From: UBA6136 sp041178325
GTDB lineage: Bacteria; Pseudomonadota; Gammaproteobacteria; Methylococcales; Methylococcaceae
Direction: 5' to 3'
Length of the DNA stretch: 64,000 bases
Assembly: GCA_041178325.1 (NCBI GenBank)
Contig: JBEGVN010000027.1
Coordinates: 1-64,000, forward strand
The position numbers and the translations under genes were made by a program. Shown here piece by piece: positions 8,823 through 17,692 of this stretch (within the stretch, counting starts at the first letter, position 1; every line of letters starts with the position of its first letter). The notes below the pieces were generated by a model. It did not search any database. It was given only the letters and a program-made list of their open reading frames with translations, and was not told the origin of the DNA.

Positions 8823-9599
8823 TTACACTTCGTGGATTGAAGTCCAGGGAAAGGGCTCTTGGTGTGCTCCACTTTCATCAACGACCAAAAGCCACTCTTT
8901 TCCATTCCATTCCGGAAGCACCACCCGCTCCATCATCCCTGATGGGGTTTTCAGGCTGTGAATGTGCGGCCGATGCGTATGTCCATGGATCAGGCGTTGG
9001 GCGCCATGGCGATCTATGGCCTCAAGGATGGCTTCGGGATTGGCGTCCATGATCTCAAGGCTTTTCCCCCCTTTGTCACGGCCGCTTTTAAATCGATACC
9101 AGCGGGCATAAAGGCGACGAATCCAGAGTGGTTTTCCAAGGGCATAGGCACGCCATTCGGGGGTTCGGATGCGCTTTCTTGCAGTCTGATAACCGATATC
9201 ATCAGTGCACAGAAGGTCCCCATGGGTGAGGAGTGTGGGAACGCCATAGAGATCCAGAACCGCGTAATCCCCAAGAAGTGTGACCCCTGTTGCCTCGGCA
9301 AATTTCTCGCCCAACAAGAAATCGCGATTTCCGGCCTGAAAAAATACGGTCGTACCGGCTTTGGTCAGACGCTTGAGATGAGTCCTAACCTCTCGATAGG
9401 GGGAAGAAAGGTCATCATCGCCAAGATATGCGTCGAAAAGATCACCGAGGATGAAAAGCTGTTCTGACTTTGGCGCTCGATCTGTAAGGAACTTCAGGAA
9501 ACGGGAGACTGTATCGGGTCGGGCCACCGTCAGATGGAGGTCCGAAACAAAAAGGGTCTCCCGTCTCGCCACGACTGAAATTTTATTTCGCGTCGACAA
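8823..9599 (-). CDS. lpxH: UDP-2,3-diacylglucosamine diphosphatase LpxH
   Basis: 258 residues. LpxH hydrolyses UDP-2,3-diacylglucosamine to lipid X in lipid A biosynthesis at the inner face of the cytoplasmic membrane. The calcineurin-like metallophosphatase motifs are in order: FVSDLHL (residue 17), ILGDLFDAYLGDD (residue 50), QAGNRDFLLG (residue 88), LTHGDLLCTDD (residue 122) and IHGHTHRPHIH (residue 203). The start overlaps the end of the upstream peptidyl-prolyl isomerase gene by 17 bp, which indicates one transcript. It is slightly longer than the E. coli protein. Confidence 0.93.
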   Translation of the reverse strand: MSTRNKISVVARRETLFVSDLHLTVARPDTVSRFLKFLTDRAPKSEQLFILGDLFDAYLGDDDLSSPYREVRTHLKRLTKAGTTVFFQAGNRDFLLGEKFAEATGVTLLGDYAVLDLYGVPTLLTHGDLLCTDDIGYQTARKRIRTPEWRAYALGKPLWIRRLYARWYRFKSGRDKGGKSLEIMDANPEAILEAIDRHGAQRLIHGHTHRPHIHSLKTPSGMMERVVLPEWNGKEWLLVVDESGAHQEPFPWTSIHEV

Positions 9600-10194
9600 C
9601 CGTTGCTGAAAGAATCACGATCGGTGTCTGGGGGACATCTGTCGGCATCGGGCCGCCCCGGCCAGTAGGGACTGTGGCCATTTTGTCGACAACATCCATC
9701 CCTTCAACAACTTCACCAAAAACGGCATAGCCATAACCCTGAGGGGTTTTGCTCTTAAAGTTCAAAAAGCCGTTGTCAACATAGTTGATGAAGAACTGAG
9801 CCGTGGCCGACTGGGGATCCGACGTTCTGGCCATGGCAATCGTGCCGCGATTGTTTAAAAGTCCGTTGTCGGCTTCATTTTCAATCGGTGCCTTCGTGGT
9901 CTTTTGATCCCATTTTTCGGTGAATCCGCCACCCTGTGCCATGAAGTTCTTGATAATACGATGAAAGATAGTGCCGTCGTAGAAACCATCCTTCACATAG
10001 CCGATGAAGTTAGCCGTGGTTACTGGGGCCTTTTCGGCATTGAGTTGGATAACGATATCGCCAAGGCTGGTATGCAGCTTAACTTTAGGTGCAGTACTGG
10101 ACACAGGAACTTTCTCCGATTTTGAGGTGACAGCTACAGCATCAAACCCGAAGGTTAGGCTTGTCGCTAGAAAGAGGGCAAGAATGGGCTTCAT
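9583..10194 (-). CDS. ppiA: Periplasmic cyclophilin-type peptidyl-prolyl cis-trans isomerase
   Basis: 203 residues. A short signal peptide (about residues 1-22) precedes a cyclophilin domain with FHRIIKNFMAQGGG, the hallmark FHR...Q active-site block, and TIAMARTSDPQSATAQFFINY. It should catalyse prolyl isomerisation of periplasmic or outer-membrane proteins. AAGGA lies about 8 bases before the ATG. It is preceded at 17 bp by an outer-membrane antigen-like gene and overlaps lpxH, so these envelope genes form one run. A cytoplasmic PpiB-type protein is less likely because of the signal sequence. Confidence 0.9.
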   Translation of the reverse strand: MKPILALFLATSLTFGFDAVAVTSKSEKVPVSSTAPKVKLHTSLGDIVIQLNAEKAPVTTANFIGYVKDGFYDGTIFHRIIKNFMAQGGGFTEKWDQKTTKAPIENEADNGLLNNRGTIAMARTSDPQSATAQFFINYVDNGFLNFKSKTPQGYGYAVFGEVVEGMDVVDKMATVPTGRGGPMPTDVPQTPIVILSATVVDAK

Positions 10195-10211
10195 GGCGCG
10201 ATCCTTATGGA

Positions 10212-10622
10212 TTAGAACTTTTTGTGGGCATGACCGGGAATGGCAACCCAGCCACCGCCTTCCGCAGGACAGAATGCGATTCCTGAAACCCGGCGAAGTC
10301 CCTTGGCTGCCGCAATCATTTTGACTTCACGGCACTGTTGACCATTACGTTCCACAGTCTTGAGCACTGTGTACTCGCCGGAAGTTTTGGATTTCGGATT
10401 TGACCATGCGCGTGGTTCGTCATCCTTTGCTGAATTCAGTGTGTTCTGGAGTGCATCCTCTGCAATTTTCCAGTCCTCATCGGTGAAGTATTGATAGGGG
10501 GTATCCCACATGGTTGAACTGTAGGTTCCCCAGTAGCCAATAGCCTGAGCGTTTCCACTCAGAAAAACACTCAACAGCAGGGCCGGAGCCAGTGTTTTGG
10601 CTAGAAGTGAGACAAGCTTCAT
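10212..10622 (-). CDS. 17-kDa surface-antigen-like exported protein
   Basis: 136 residues with a clear Sec signal (residues 1-27, cleavage after GNAQA). The C-terminal half (RAWSNPKSKTSGEYTVLKT, CREVKMIAAAKG, SGIAFCPAEGGGWVAI) resembles the conserved C-terminal domain of Rickettsia 17-kDa/RT0821-type surface antigens, with two cysteines that could pair. The function is unknown; such proteins are usually periplasmic or outer-membrane associated. A strong GGGAGGA ribosome-binding site lies 5-6 bases before the start. It is the first gene of the run leading to ppiA and lpxH. Confidence 0.7.
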   Translation of the reverse strand: MKLVSLLAKTLAPALLLSVFLSGNAQAIGYWGTYSSTMWDTPYQYFTDEDWKIAEDALQNTLNSAKDDEPRAWSNPKSKTSGEYTVLKTVERNGQQCREVKMIAAAKGLRRVSGIAFCPAEGGGWVAIPGHAHKKF

Positions 10623-10754
10623 GGTGATCCTCCCAAATTCGTTAATTAATTGCAGTATCTTGCTAACTCCACAGTCTACCGGGATTGCGATCAGCTGGAT
10701 ATCAGCAGCCTCAACAAACTGCCTACCGGCCTGATGGGGGAGGGAGTGATCAAA

Positions 10755-10769
10755 CCATCAGGTTGATGG
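10755..10769 (-). terminator. Hairpin downstream of the gene at 10777-11307
   Basis: On the minus strand the order is CCATCA-ACC-TGATGG followed by TTTGATC, directly after the stop codon of the upstream gene. A competing pairing exists between CCTGATGG (10730-10737) and CCATCAGG (10755-10762), so two alternative stems are possible. The T-run is short. Confidence 0.45.
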
Positions 10770-10776
10770 GGTTAAC

Positions 10777-11307
10777 TTAGTTTGCGTAGTCGAGTTCAAT
10801 TTTGACAAACTCGGGGCTAATACGAGTGAATTTAGCCTGACCTGATGCACCCTTAAACTTTCCTGTACCCCCAGTAATTGCCCGGTAGGACGGTGTTTGC
10901 ATCGGCATCCATGCATCTGGAACGAGGGCAATACTCAGTCCATCCACTACGATAGAGTCCCGGCCGTTGGGGTAGTGGACCACCATATGGAAAAGGCGGG
11001 TTTCAAGACTATTGGTTTCTGGACTCGCGGGCACGGTGATGATCATGCTGGTTTCTGCTGCCGCCACCGGGCTGAAGCCTGCATTTGGGCGGGTATAGAT
11101 ATTGTTATGGGTGGCAAATCCATTGCCCATGCTCCGTGTTGTGGTCTGTGGCATTTGAATCGACGCCGAATCCATGATCAGACTATAAATTGTCTGATGT
11201 CGCTGCATTGCCTGCCCAAGAGTCGGACATAAAATCATCACGGCCATCCAAAGGTAAGTAAGACAATGTGCGCTTAATCTCTCCTGATCCATGGGTGATG
11301 ACATCAT
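10777..11307 (-). CDS. Exported beta-barrel-like protein, possibly allene-oxide-cyclase/dirigent-like fold
   Basis: 176 residues from the ATG at 11307, chosen because AGGA lies about 7 bases upstream and the product then begins with a signal peptide (hydrophobic residues about 14-33, cleavage near LGQA). The mature protein is beta-rich. Its end (ITGGTGKFKGASGQAKFTR...FVKIELDY) resembles the GGTGxFxGAxG motif of the allene-oxide-cyclase barrel-like and dirigent families, which in bacteria have no settled function. The longer reading frame back to 11478 looks non-coding. It is a single gene divergent from the ABC-like gene. Confidence 0.6.
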   Translation of the reverse strand: MMSSPMDQERLSAHCLTYLWMAVMILCPTLGQAMQRHQTIYSLIMDSASIQMPQTTTRSMGNGFATHNNIYTRPNAGFSPVAAAETSMIITVPASPETNSLETRLFHMVVHYPNGRDSIVVDGLSIALVPDAWMPMQTPSYRAITGGTGKFKGASGQAKFTRISPEFVKIELDYAN

Positions 11308-11602
11308 TTTTTTCCTAAGATAATTTGGGTAGGCCACAGAAGTTACCCGAGAGTGCTGCAACAGGAAAGTCTGACAGGAAGTCGCCCCCCGAAACGGAGA
11401 GCCAGCGCGTCGACCGGGGAATACCGCAAGTCCCATCAAGTCGAGTGGGGACAGCAAAGACGAATCAAGCACCTTCAAAGAAGCCTGAGTTATAAGAGGC
11501 TGATCAAGATCGTGCCAAACGAGACACTAAAGCCGAGGACGGAACGATCGGCGCGGATTGCAATAGAATGGGATCTATGGTGACAACGATAAATTCTGCC
11601 TA

Positions 11603-13336
11603 ATGTTCCGTCTGCCCATTAATGATCAGGGGTGGGGTTTATTCACTCGCCTCATTGGCAACTTTCGAAGGTCTCCACAGGGCGGTAGGGCGTTTCGTTT
11701 CTTTGTGGCCCTCCTGATTCTTTTGCTCATTCTCAATGGGCTGAATATCCTCAACAGTTATGTTGGGCGCGACTTCATGACCGCCCTTGCGGATCGTAAT
11801 CAGCCCCTTTTCATCCAGCAAGCCATCCTCTGGGCTTCCGTCTTTGTTTTTCTGACAGTGGTAGCCGTTGTTCTCCGCTTTTGTGAAGAGCGGCTCGGTC
11901 TTCTTTGGCGGGAATTCATGACGCATCAGTTCGTCAGGATGTACGTTTCGCCTTTGGTTTATTACCGGATGAATGATGACCTGATCCGGCAGAGTGGAGT
12001 TGAGCATCCCGATCAACGGATTGCTGAGGATGTTAAAACCTTCACAACGGTAACCCTATCATTCATCTTGATGTCCCTGAATGGCCTCTTTACCGTTATT
12101 GCCTTTTCCGGCGTACTTTGGATGATCAGTCCTTGGCTTTTTGGTGCGGCCATTTTGTATGCGGTGGGTGGAACCCTTTTAACGGTGTTTCTAGGCGCCC
12201 GTCTGGTGGACCTCAACTATAAGCAGCTGGATTGTGAAGCCGCATTTCGTGCGAGTCTGATTCATGTTCGCGAACGGGCGGAATCGATTGCGCTTTTGCA
12301 TCATGAAATCAGACTTCGAGGTCGAATCCTCCGACTTTTTGAACGACTGGCGACCAATTGGCGGGTTGTGATTGGCGTTAATCGTAATCTTGGATTCTTT
12401 ACGACAGGCTACAACTGGATGATTCAGATCATCCCCGTGCTCCTGGTTGCACCGCTCTATATTCAGGGCAAGGTGGAGTTCGGTGTGGTGACGCAATCGG
12501 CGATGGCCTTTTCGATGCTGGTGGGTGCCTTCTCGCTGATTGTTACTCAGTTTCAGTCTCTTTCCTCTTTTGCTGCCGTTATTCAGCGCCTCATCAGTCT
12601 CTGGTATCTGATCGAGGTGGCGCAAGTATCCACGGTATCCGGTTTAGATTTAGAGGAAACAAAAGGGGAGATTGGTTTTGATCATCTGACCCTCTTGTCC
12701 CCGATCGACAAACGCATTTTGGTCAAGGATCTCAGTCTCACCATTCGACCCGGTCAATGGGTGTTAGTCAGCGGTGATGAGATGGCCCGAGATGCGCTCT
12801 TTAAGGCCCTCGCAGGAATTTATGATGCCGGGAATGGGATCGTAAAGCGACCCAATCTCGAAGAGATCCGCTTTCTTCCAGACCGTCCTTACATCCCTCC
12901 CGGTACATTGCGTCAGGCTTTGGTCTCAAAGCGGCGGGGACACGAATATTCCGATGAGGCCATCACTAAAGTGCTGAATATGGTGGGGCTGACTGATATC
13001 TTGGGCCGGTCAGGCGGGCTCGACCTAGAGCAGGAATGGGATAGTCTTTTATCACCACATGAGCAGCGACAAGTCTCTTTTGCTCGTATTCTCATCACGG
13101 AGCCTCAGGTGGTTGTCATGGCGAATCCCTGTCGTGACATGACACCCGAAGCAAGAGCGCGGGTATTCGAGCTTTTGCAACAGCGTCAGCTGACCCTGAT
13201 CATTATGGGAAGTGGTGATCGCTGGTCGACAACCGCCGATACCAAGGTGGTGTACGATGCGACGTTGGAGCTTGAAACGAATGGGCTATGGTGCTTTGAG
13301 GAGAGCCGCAATGAGGGCTCCTCTGAATTGACCTAG
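11603..13336 (+). CDS. SbmA/BacA-YddA family membrane protein with degenerate ABC ATPase domain
   Basis: 577 residues. About 330 N-terminal residues hold an ABC-transporter-like membrane domain with some six hydrophobic helices, in the SbmA/BacA plus YddA arrangement (VGRDFMTAL, LLWREFMTHQFV, NPDQRI-like HPDQRIAEDV). The C-terminal domain aligns in order with an ABC ATPase but has lost the motifs. Walker A reads SGDEMARDALFKALAG (about residue 390) with no GKS/T. The Q-loop Gln is replaced (FLPDRPYIPPGTL). The signature is LSPHEQRQ (about residue 482). Walker B ends VVMANP with no Asp-Glu (about residue 503). The switch His is absent (MGSGDRW). The frame is intact. ATP-driven transport seems unlikely; proton-driven uptake as in SbmA, or a structural role, is inferred. 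Confidence 0.8.
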   Translation: MFRLPINDQGWGLFTRLIGNFRRSPQGGRAFRFFVALLILLLILNGLNILNSYVGRDFMTALADRNQPLFIQQAILWASVFVFLTVVAVVLRFCEERLGLLWREFMTHQFVRMYVSPLVYYRMNDDLIRQSGVEHPDQRIAEDVKTFTTVTLSFILMSLNGLFTVIAFSGVLWMISPWLFGAAILYAVGGTLLTVFLGARLVDLNYKQLDCEAAFRASLIHVRERAESIALLHHEIRLRGRILRLFERLATNWRVVIGVNRNLGFFTTGYNWMIQIIPVLLVAPLYIQGKVEFGVVTQSAMAFSMLVGAFSLIVTQFQSLSSFAAVIQRLISLWYLIEVAQVSTVSGLDLEETKGEIGFDHLTLLSPIDKRILVKDLSLTIRPGQWVLVSGDEMARDALFKALAGIYDAGNGIVKRPNLEEIRFLPDRPYIPPGTLRQALVSKRRGHEYSDEAITKVLNMVGLTDILGRSGGLDLEQEWDSLLSPHEQRQVSFARILITEPQVVVMANPCRDMTPEARARVFELLQQRQLTLIIMGSGDRWSTTADTKVVYDATLELETNGLWCFEESRNEGSSELT

Positions 13337-13364
13337 AACCCCGCTTGGCGGGCTGGCCTTCCGC

Positions 13365-13370
13365 TATAAT
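13365..13370 (+). promoter_or_regulatory. Candidate -10 element of gltX-cysS
   Basis: A consensus TATAAT lies 10 bases before the gltX ATG. Transcription from it would start at about 13377 and leave a leader of only a few bases. The nearest -35-like hexamer, TTGGCG at 13345, is only 14 bp away, so the promoter is uncertain. No Shine-Dalgarno sequence is visible before gltX, which would fit a near-leaderless message. Confidence 0.4.
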
Positions 13371-13380
13371 CAAGCCATCC

Positions 13381-14775
13381 ATGTCAATACAACTCACCAA
13401 AACCCGCTTTGCCCCGAGTCCCACCGGACTCATTCATATTGGCAATGCCCGTACTGCGCTCTTTAGTGCCCTTCTTGGCGAACGTTTTCTTTTACGCATC
13501 GAGGACACGGACGCCGAACGCAGCCGACCGGCCTTTGTTACGGCACTTCTTGAGGACCTTCGCTGGCTGGGCCTTTCCTGGGAGGAGGGTCCTGAAGACG
13601 CCACACCCTGTCGTGACTGGTTCCAGTCTGCGCGGGCCGAGATTTACAGTGCTTACTATCAACAGTTGGAGACCAGCGGAAAGGCTTATCCCTGCTTCTG
13701 TTCGCAACAGGAGCTTGAGATCCATCGCAAAGTACAGCTTTCGTCGGGTCGCCCCCCGCGATACAGCGGAAAATGTGCAAAGCTGTCTTCTGAAGAGCGG
13801 GCTCAACGACTGGAAAAGGGACTCCAGCCGACCTTGAGATTTCGCGTTGATTCAGGCAGTACCGTCGAGTTTAACGACGGTGGTCGTGGGCCTCAGAAGT
13901 TTCTTACGGATGACATTGGTGACTTCATCATCCGGCGCGCTGATGGCAGTGCGGCTTTCTTTTTTTGCAACGCTATTGACGATGCCCTTATGGGGGTTAA
14001 CCGTGTGGTGCGTGGTGAAGATCACCTGACGAATACGCCGCGTCAAATCATGATCCTGAAAGCGCTCGATTTACCCATCCCGCAGTATGCACACACGGCT
14101 CTTATTCTTGGGGATGATGGGACGCCATTGTCCAAGCGTAACGGTAGCCGCAGCATTCAGGAGTTGCGTGAATCCGGCTATTTCGCGCTGGCTATCATCA
14201 ATCTAATGGCCCGGCTTGGGCATCACTATGAAAGCGATGCCTTGATGGATTTCAAGAGCCTTAAGGCGGGGTTCCAATTGTCTTCGCTTGGAAGATCGCC
14301 GGCACGTTTTGACATTACTCATCTTCATCATTGGCAAAGCCTGGTTTTAAGGCAGGTCAGCGATGAAGAGTTGGATGCCTGGCTCTATCCTGAAACCCGG
14401 GTTCTTATCCCTTCAGATGCCTGGCCAGCATTCCGGGAGTTGGTTCGCAGTAATTGCGAATTCCCCAAGGAGGCGCATGTTTGGGCGCAGATTCTTTTTA
14501 CCGACGAGCCTTTGGCTTCTGATGAGGCGCCTGAAGCTGATGACGCCTACTTTATTGCTGCACTCGAAGCACATGAAGCGCACCCTACGGACTTCGTGGC
14601 CTTTATTGCCCATCTAAAGGCGAAATCAGGTGCTAAAGGAAAAGCCTTGTTTATGCCACTCCGTATGGCATTAAGTGGCCGCCATGATGGGCCAGAGCTC
14701 GCCCAGCTTTACCTTTTGTTACCTACTTTCCGATTAAAACAAAGGCTCATGGCGCCTGTTGCACTAAAAGACTGA
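13381..14775 (+). CDS. gltX: Glutamyl-tRNA synthetase
   Basis: 464 residues from the ATG at 13381, which puts the class I HIGH-type motif (APSPTGLIHIGNARTAL) at the N-terminus as in the family. The frame extends 12 codons further upstream without support. The catalytic domain includes LRIEDTD and VRGEDHLTNTPRQI, and the KMSKS-type loop reads LSKRNGS, where most enzymes have KRHG. The C-terminal anticodon-binding part ends with the usual GKALFMPLRMALSGRHDGPEL block. It charges tRNA-Glu; whether it also charges tRNA-Gln cannot be told. Its stop overlaps the cysS start by one base (TGATG). Confidence 0.93.
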   Translation: MSIQLTKTRFAPSPTGLIHIGNARTALFSALLGERFLLRIEDTDAERSRPAFVTALLEDLRWLGLSWEEGPEDATPCRDWFQSARAEIYSAYYQQLETSGKAYPCFCSQQELEIHRKVQLSSGRPPRYSGKCAKLSSEERAQRLEKGLQPTLRFRVDSGSTVEFNDGGRGPQKFLTDDIGDFIIRRADGSAAFFFCNAIDDALMGVNRVVRGEDHLTNTPRQIMILKALDLPIPQYAHTALILGDDGTPLSKRNGSRSIQELRESGYFALAIINLMARLGHHYESDALMDFKSLKAGFQLSSLGRSPARFDITHLHHWQSLVLRQVSDEELDAWLYPETRVLIPSDAWPAFRELVRSNCEFPKEAHVWAQILFTDEPLASDEAPEADDAYFIAALEAHEAHPTDFVAFIAHLKAKSGAKGKALFMPLRMALSGRHDGPELAQLYLLLPTFRLKQRLMAPVALKD

Positions 14776-16172
14776 TGCTGAAGATTTACAACACACTGAC
14801 CCGTCAGAAAGAAGTACTTGTTCCTATCGAGCCTGGAAAGCTTCGGATGTACGTCTGTGGCATGACGGTTTATGACTTCTGTCATCTTGGGCACGCAAGG
14901 GTCATGGTGGCGTTTGATGTGGTTGCCCGACACCTTCGGGCATCCGGTTACGCCCTAACCTATGTCCGGAATATCACGGACATTGACGACAAAATTATTC
15001 AGCGTGCCAATGAGAATGGTGAGGCTTTCGAGGCGTTGACCGAACGATTTATTGCCGCCATGCATGAAGATGAACGTGCACTCGGTGTTTTACCTCCAGA
15101 TCATGAGCCCAAAGCCACGCACTCCATTGACGACATTCTGTCGATGATTCAAACCTTGATCGCCAAGGGACATGCCTATGTGGGCTCGAACGGCGATGTT
15201 TTCTACGCCGTTCAAAGCTTTAAGTCATACGGTCGACTGTCCGGCAAACAACTCGAAGATCTTCAATCTGGCTCGCGTGTTGATGTCGATGATGCGAAAA
15301 AAGATCCTTTGGACTTTGTGCTCTGGAAAATGGCCAAACCAGATGAGCCTTCCTGGAGTTCCCCCTGGGGGCAGGGGAGGCCGGGTTGGCATATCGAATG
15401 CTCTGCCATGTCGACCTGCTGTCTTGGCAACCATTTTGATATCCATGGCGGTGGAATGGATCTTCAGTTTCCCCATCATGAAAATGAAATCGCACAAAGC
15501 GAGGGTGCGACAGGAGAGCGTTTCGTTAATGTCTGGATGCATAATGGCTTTGTTCGGGTCAATGAGGAAAAAATGTCCAAGTCACTGGGCAATTTTTTCA
15601 CCGTCAGGGAAGTGCTCAAGCAGTATCGTCCCGAGGTCATTCGATTCTTTATCCTGAATAGTCATTATCGAAGCCCTCTGAATTACAGTCAGGACACCTT
15701 AAATGAGGCCCTCGCGAGTCTGACTCGCCTGTATACCGCGCTTCGTGATCTTCCGGTTTCCTCTGTGAGCACCGCGTTTGATAGCGATGACTATGGTCTT
15801 AGGTTCAAAGAGGCGATGGACGATGATTTCAATACAGCCGAGGCTGTCGCCGTGCTGTTTGAGCTTGCCCGTGACATCAATCGTCAGAAATCGAGAGATA
15901 CCCATCTTGCAGCAGCACTTGCTGCACGGCTGAGAGGGCTCGCCTCTCATCTGGGTCTTCTGGAAACGGATCCTGAACTCTTTCTTAAAAGCCCCGCGCC
16001 AACAAGCGCCAACGGTTTATCCGATGATGAAATTGCTGCACTGATTCTTGCCCGACAGGAGGCCAAGGCCCAGAAGAACTGGCCTGAGGCTGACCGAATT
16101 CGTCAAGAACTCGCGGAACAGGGAATCGTGCTGGAAGATACTGCGGGTCAAACAACCTGGCGCCGAGAGTGA
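14775..16172 (+). CDS. cysS: Cysteinyl-tRNA synthetase
   Basis: 465 residues. CysRS attaches cysteine to tRNA-Cys. Visible are the zinc-ligand Cys and first motif (YVCGMTVYDFCHLGHARVMV), the central HIECSAMSTCCLG block with further zinc ligands, HGGGMDLQFPHHENEIAQSE, and KMSKSLGNFFTV. The C-terminal helical tRNA-binding domain is present (RQEAKAQKNWPEADRIRQEL). It is coupled to gltX by a one-base overlap. Length is normal. Confidence 0.97.
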   Translation: MLKIYNTLTRQKEVLVPIEPGKLRMYVCGMTVYDFCHLGHARVMVAFDVVARHLRASGYALTYVRNITDIDDKIIQRANENGEAFEALTERFIAAMHEDERALGVLPPDHEPKATHSIDDILSMIQTLIAKGHAYVGSNGDVFYAVQSFKSYGRLSGKQLEDLQSGSRVDVDDAKKDPLDFVLWKMAKPDEPSWSSPWGQGRPGWHIECSAMSTCCLGNHFDIHGGGMDLQFPHHENEIAQSEGATGERFVNVWMHNGFVRVNEEKMSKSLGNFFTVREVLKQYRPEVIRFFILNSHYRSPLNYSQDTLNEALASLTRLYTALRDLPVSSVSTAFDSDDYGLRFKEAMDDDFNTAEAVAVLFELARDINRQKSRDTHLAAALAARLRGLASHLGLLETDPELFLKSPAPTSANGLSDDEIAALILARQEAKAQKNWPEADRIRQELAEQGIVLEDTAGQTTWRRE

Positions 16173-16227
16173 ACCCTCCGACAACTTTGAGTCTAAGGGT
16201 TACCCATAACCATTCTGGAGATCGATT

Positions 16228-16491
16228 ATGATGAAATTCGTGTTGTTGCTTATCGCGCTTTCGCCTGTGGTTTTCCTCATTGGGTTTATCAAACCCAAGT
16301 GGATTCTTTTCTGGATGAAAGAACCAGATCGCTTGATGGCTTCCAGCGTTGGATTATTCATGTTCATGGGCACGTTTACCTACTATTCTGAATTACGTCT
16401 TCAGCACAAGACAGAACAGGAGGCGGTCCAAACCTCGCGTGAAAGGTCACCTGAAAGATCCAATGACCTCCATCTCAATACTGCGCGTTAA
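16228..16491 (+). CDS. Small membrane protein of unknown function
   Basis: 87 residues. Two hydrophobic segments (about residues 4-22 and 38-53) flank a short KPKWILFWMKEPDR loop, and a polar charged tail ends the protein. GGAG precedes the ATG by about 8 bases. I recognise no family. It sits between cysS (55 bp) and mrp (40 bp) in the same direction and is probably co-transcribed. Confidence 0.6.
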   Translation: MMKFVLLLIALSPVVFLIGFIKPKWILFWMKEPDRLMASSVGLFMFMGTFTYYSELRLQHKTEQEAVQTSRERSPERSNDLHLNTAR

Positions 16492-16531
16492 CACCGCTTC
16501 AAAGAGATCGTCAACGCCGTGAGATTTACCT

Positions 16532-17617
16532 ATGTCACTTGACTCATCGACTATCCACGACATTTTGAGAGGATGGGTCGACCCTGTTCTTGGAAAGGAT
16601 CTTGTTACGGCCAAAATGGTCGGACCAATTACCATTACAGAGGAGGCCATACGGGTTGAGGTGGTGCTTGGCTATCCCGCAGCCTTGTCCTCGCCATCCA
16701 TATCCGAGGCGTTGAGATCAAGGATCAGTGAGGCGACAGGATTTGCCAATGTCACTGTGAGCGTCACCAGTAAAATCGTCTCACACGCGGTACAAAAGAA
16801 CCTCAAGCCTCTCCAGGGGATTCGCAACATCATTGCGGTAGCCTCTGGAAAAGGGGGGGTAGGAAAGTCGACTACCGCTATTAACCTTGCCAGCGCACTT
16901 GCAGGGGAAGGGGCGTCCGTTGGTTTGCTGGATGCGGATATCTACGGGCCGAGTGTTCCCCATATGTTGGGGTTGTCCGGGCGCCCTGAGCTTGCAGGTG
17001 ATCTGATTCAGCCCCATGAAGCCTTTGGCATGAAAGTCATGTCCATCGGGTTTCTGGTTGAAGAAGATCAGGCCATGATCTGGCGCGGCCCCATGGTGAC
17101 CGGGGCACTTCAGCAACTTTTGAATCAAACTGCCTGGGGCGATCTTGATTATCTGGTAATTGATCTTCCCCCCGGGACAGGAGACGTTCAGCTTTCTCTT
17201 GCTCAGCAAATTCCTGTATCGGGTGCGGTAATCGTTACCACCCCACAGGATATTGCTTTGTTGGATGCTCAACGGGGACTCACCATGTTCCGTAAGGTTG
17301 GAATACCCGTTCTTGGAATTATTGAGAACATGAGTATCCATATTTGTTCGAGCTGCGGGCACCAAGAACATTTGTTTGGCGCTGGCGGTGGATCTCGCAT
17401 GGCTGAACAGTATCAGACGGAGTTGCTTGGTGCGCTGCCACTGGATATGGGGATACGTGAACAAGCCGATAGCGGAAAGCCTCTGGTCTTGGCCCGTCCG
17501 GAACATCCGGCTGCGAACCTTTATCGGGACCTCGCTCTTCGGGTTGCAGGACGGCTTGCTTTGCTTTCCCGGGACTATAGTTCTAGGTTCCCAACGATAT
17601 CCATTGTGAATGACTAA
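16532..17617 (+). CDS. apbC: Iron-sulfur cluster carrier ATPase Mrp/ApbC
   Basis: 361 residues. The protein has an N-terminal MIP18/DUF59 domain (about residues 1-85) and a P-loop NTPase domain with the deviant Walker A GKGGVGKSTTAIN near residue 108. DADIYGPSVPHMLG, WRGPMV and DLPPGTGDVQL follow, with a CSSCG pair near residue 272 that would hold the bridging Fe-S cluster in the dimer. ApbC/Mrp binds and hands over Fe-S clusters in the cytoplasm. In many proteobacteria mrp lies next to dcd; here two exported-protein genes lie between them. Confidence 0.93.
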   Translation: MSLDSSTIHDILRGWVDPVLGKDLVTAKMVGPITITEEAIRVEVVLGYPAALSSPSISEALRSRISEATGFANVTVSVTSKIVSHAVQKNLKPLQGIRNIIAVASGKGGVGKSTTAINLASALAGEGASVGLLDADIYGPSVPHMLGLSGRPELAGDLIQPHEAFGMKVMSIGFLVEEDQAMIWRGPMVTGALQQLLNQTAWGDLDYLVIDLPPGTGDVQLSLAQQIPVSGAVIVTTPQDIALLDAQRGLTMFRKVGIPVLGIIENMSIHICSSCGHQEHLFGAGGGSRMAEQYQTELLGALPLDMGIREQADSGKPLVLARPEHPAANLYRDLALRVAGRLALLSRDYSSRFPTISIVND

Positions 17618-17692
17618 CCATTCACGCGAAGGCTTCGGTGGAAAGTTCTAAAAAATCCCCGGTTTACCTAGTGCTCCTGCGGCATCGCGCTG

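Noticed and set aside
10730..10769. Possible riboswitch from alternative stems downstream of the gene at 10777
   Set aside because: The alternative pairs are short, lie 3' of a stop codon, and show no aptamer-like conserved core. A terminator is a simpler reading.
11353..11583. 76-codon open frame upstream of the SbmA/YddA-like gene
   Set aside because: No ribosome-binding site, a composition like random translation, and overlap with the upstream leader of the minus-strand exported-protein gene. I treat 11308-11602 as intergenic; I see no clear promoter in it.
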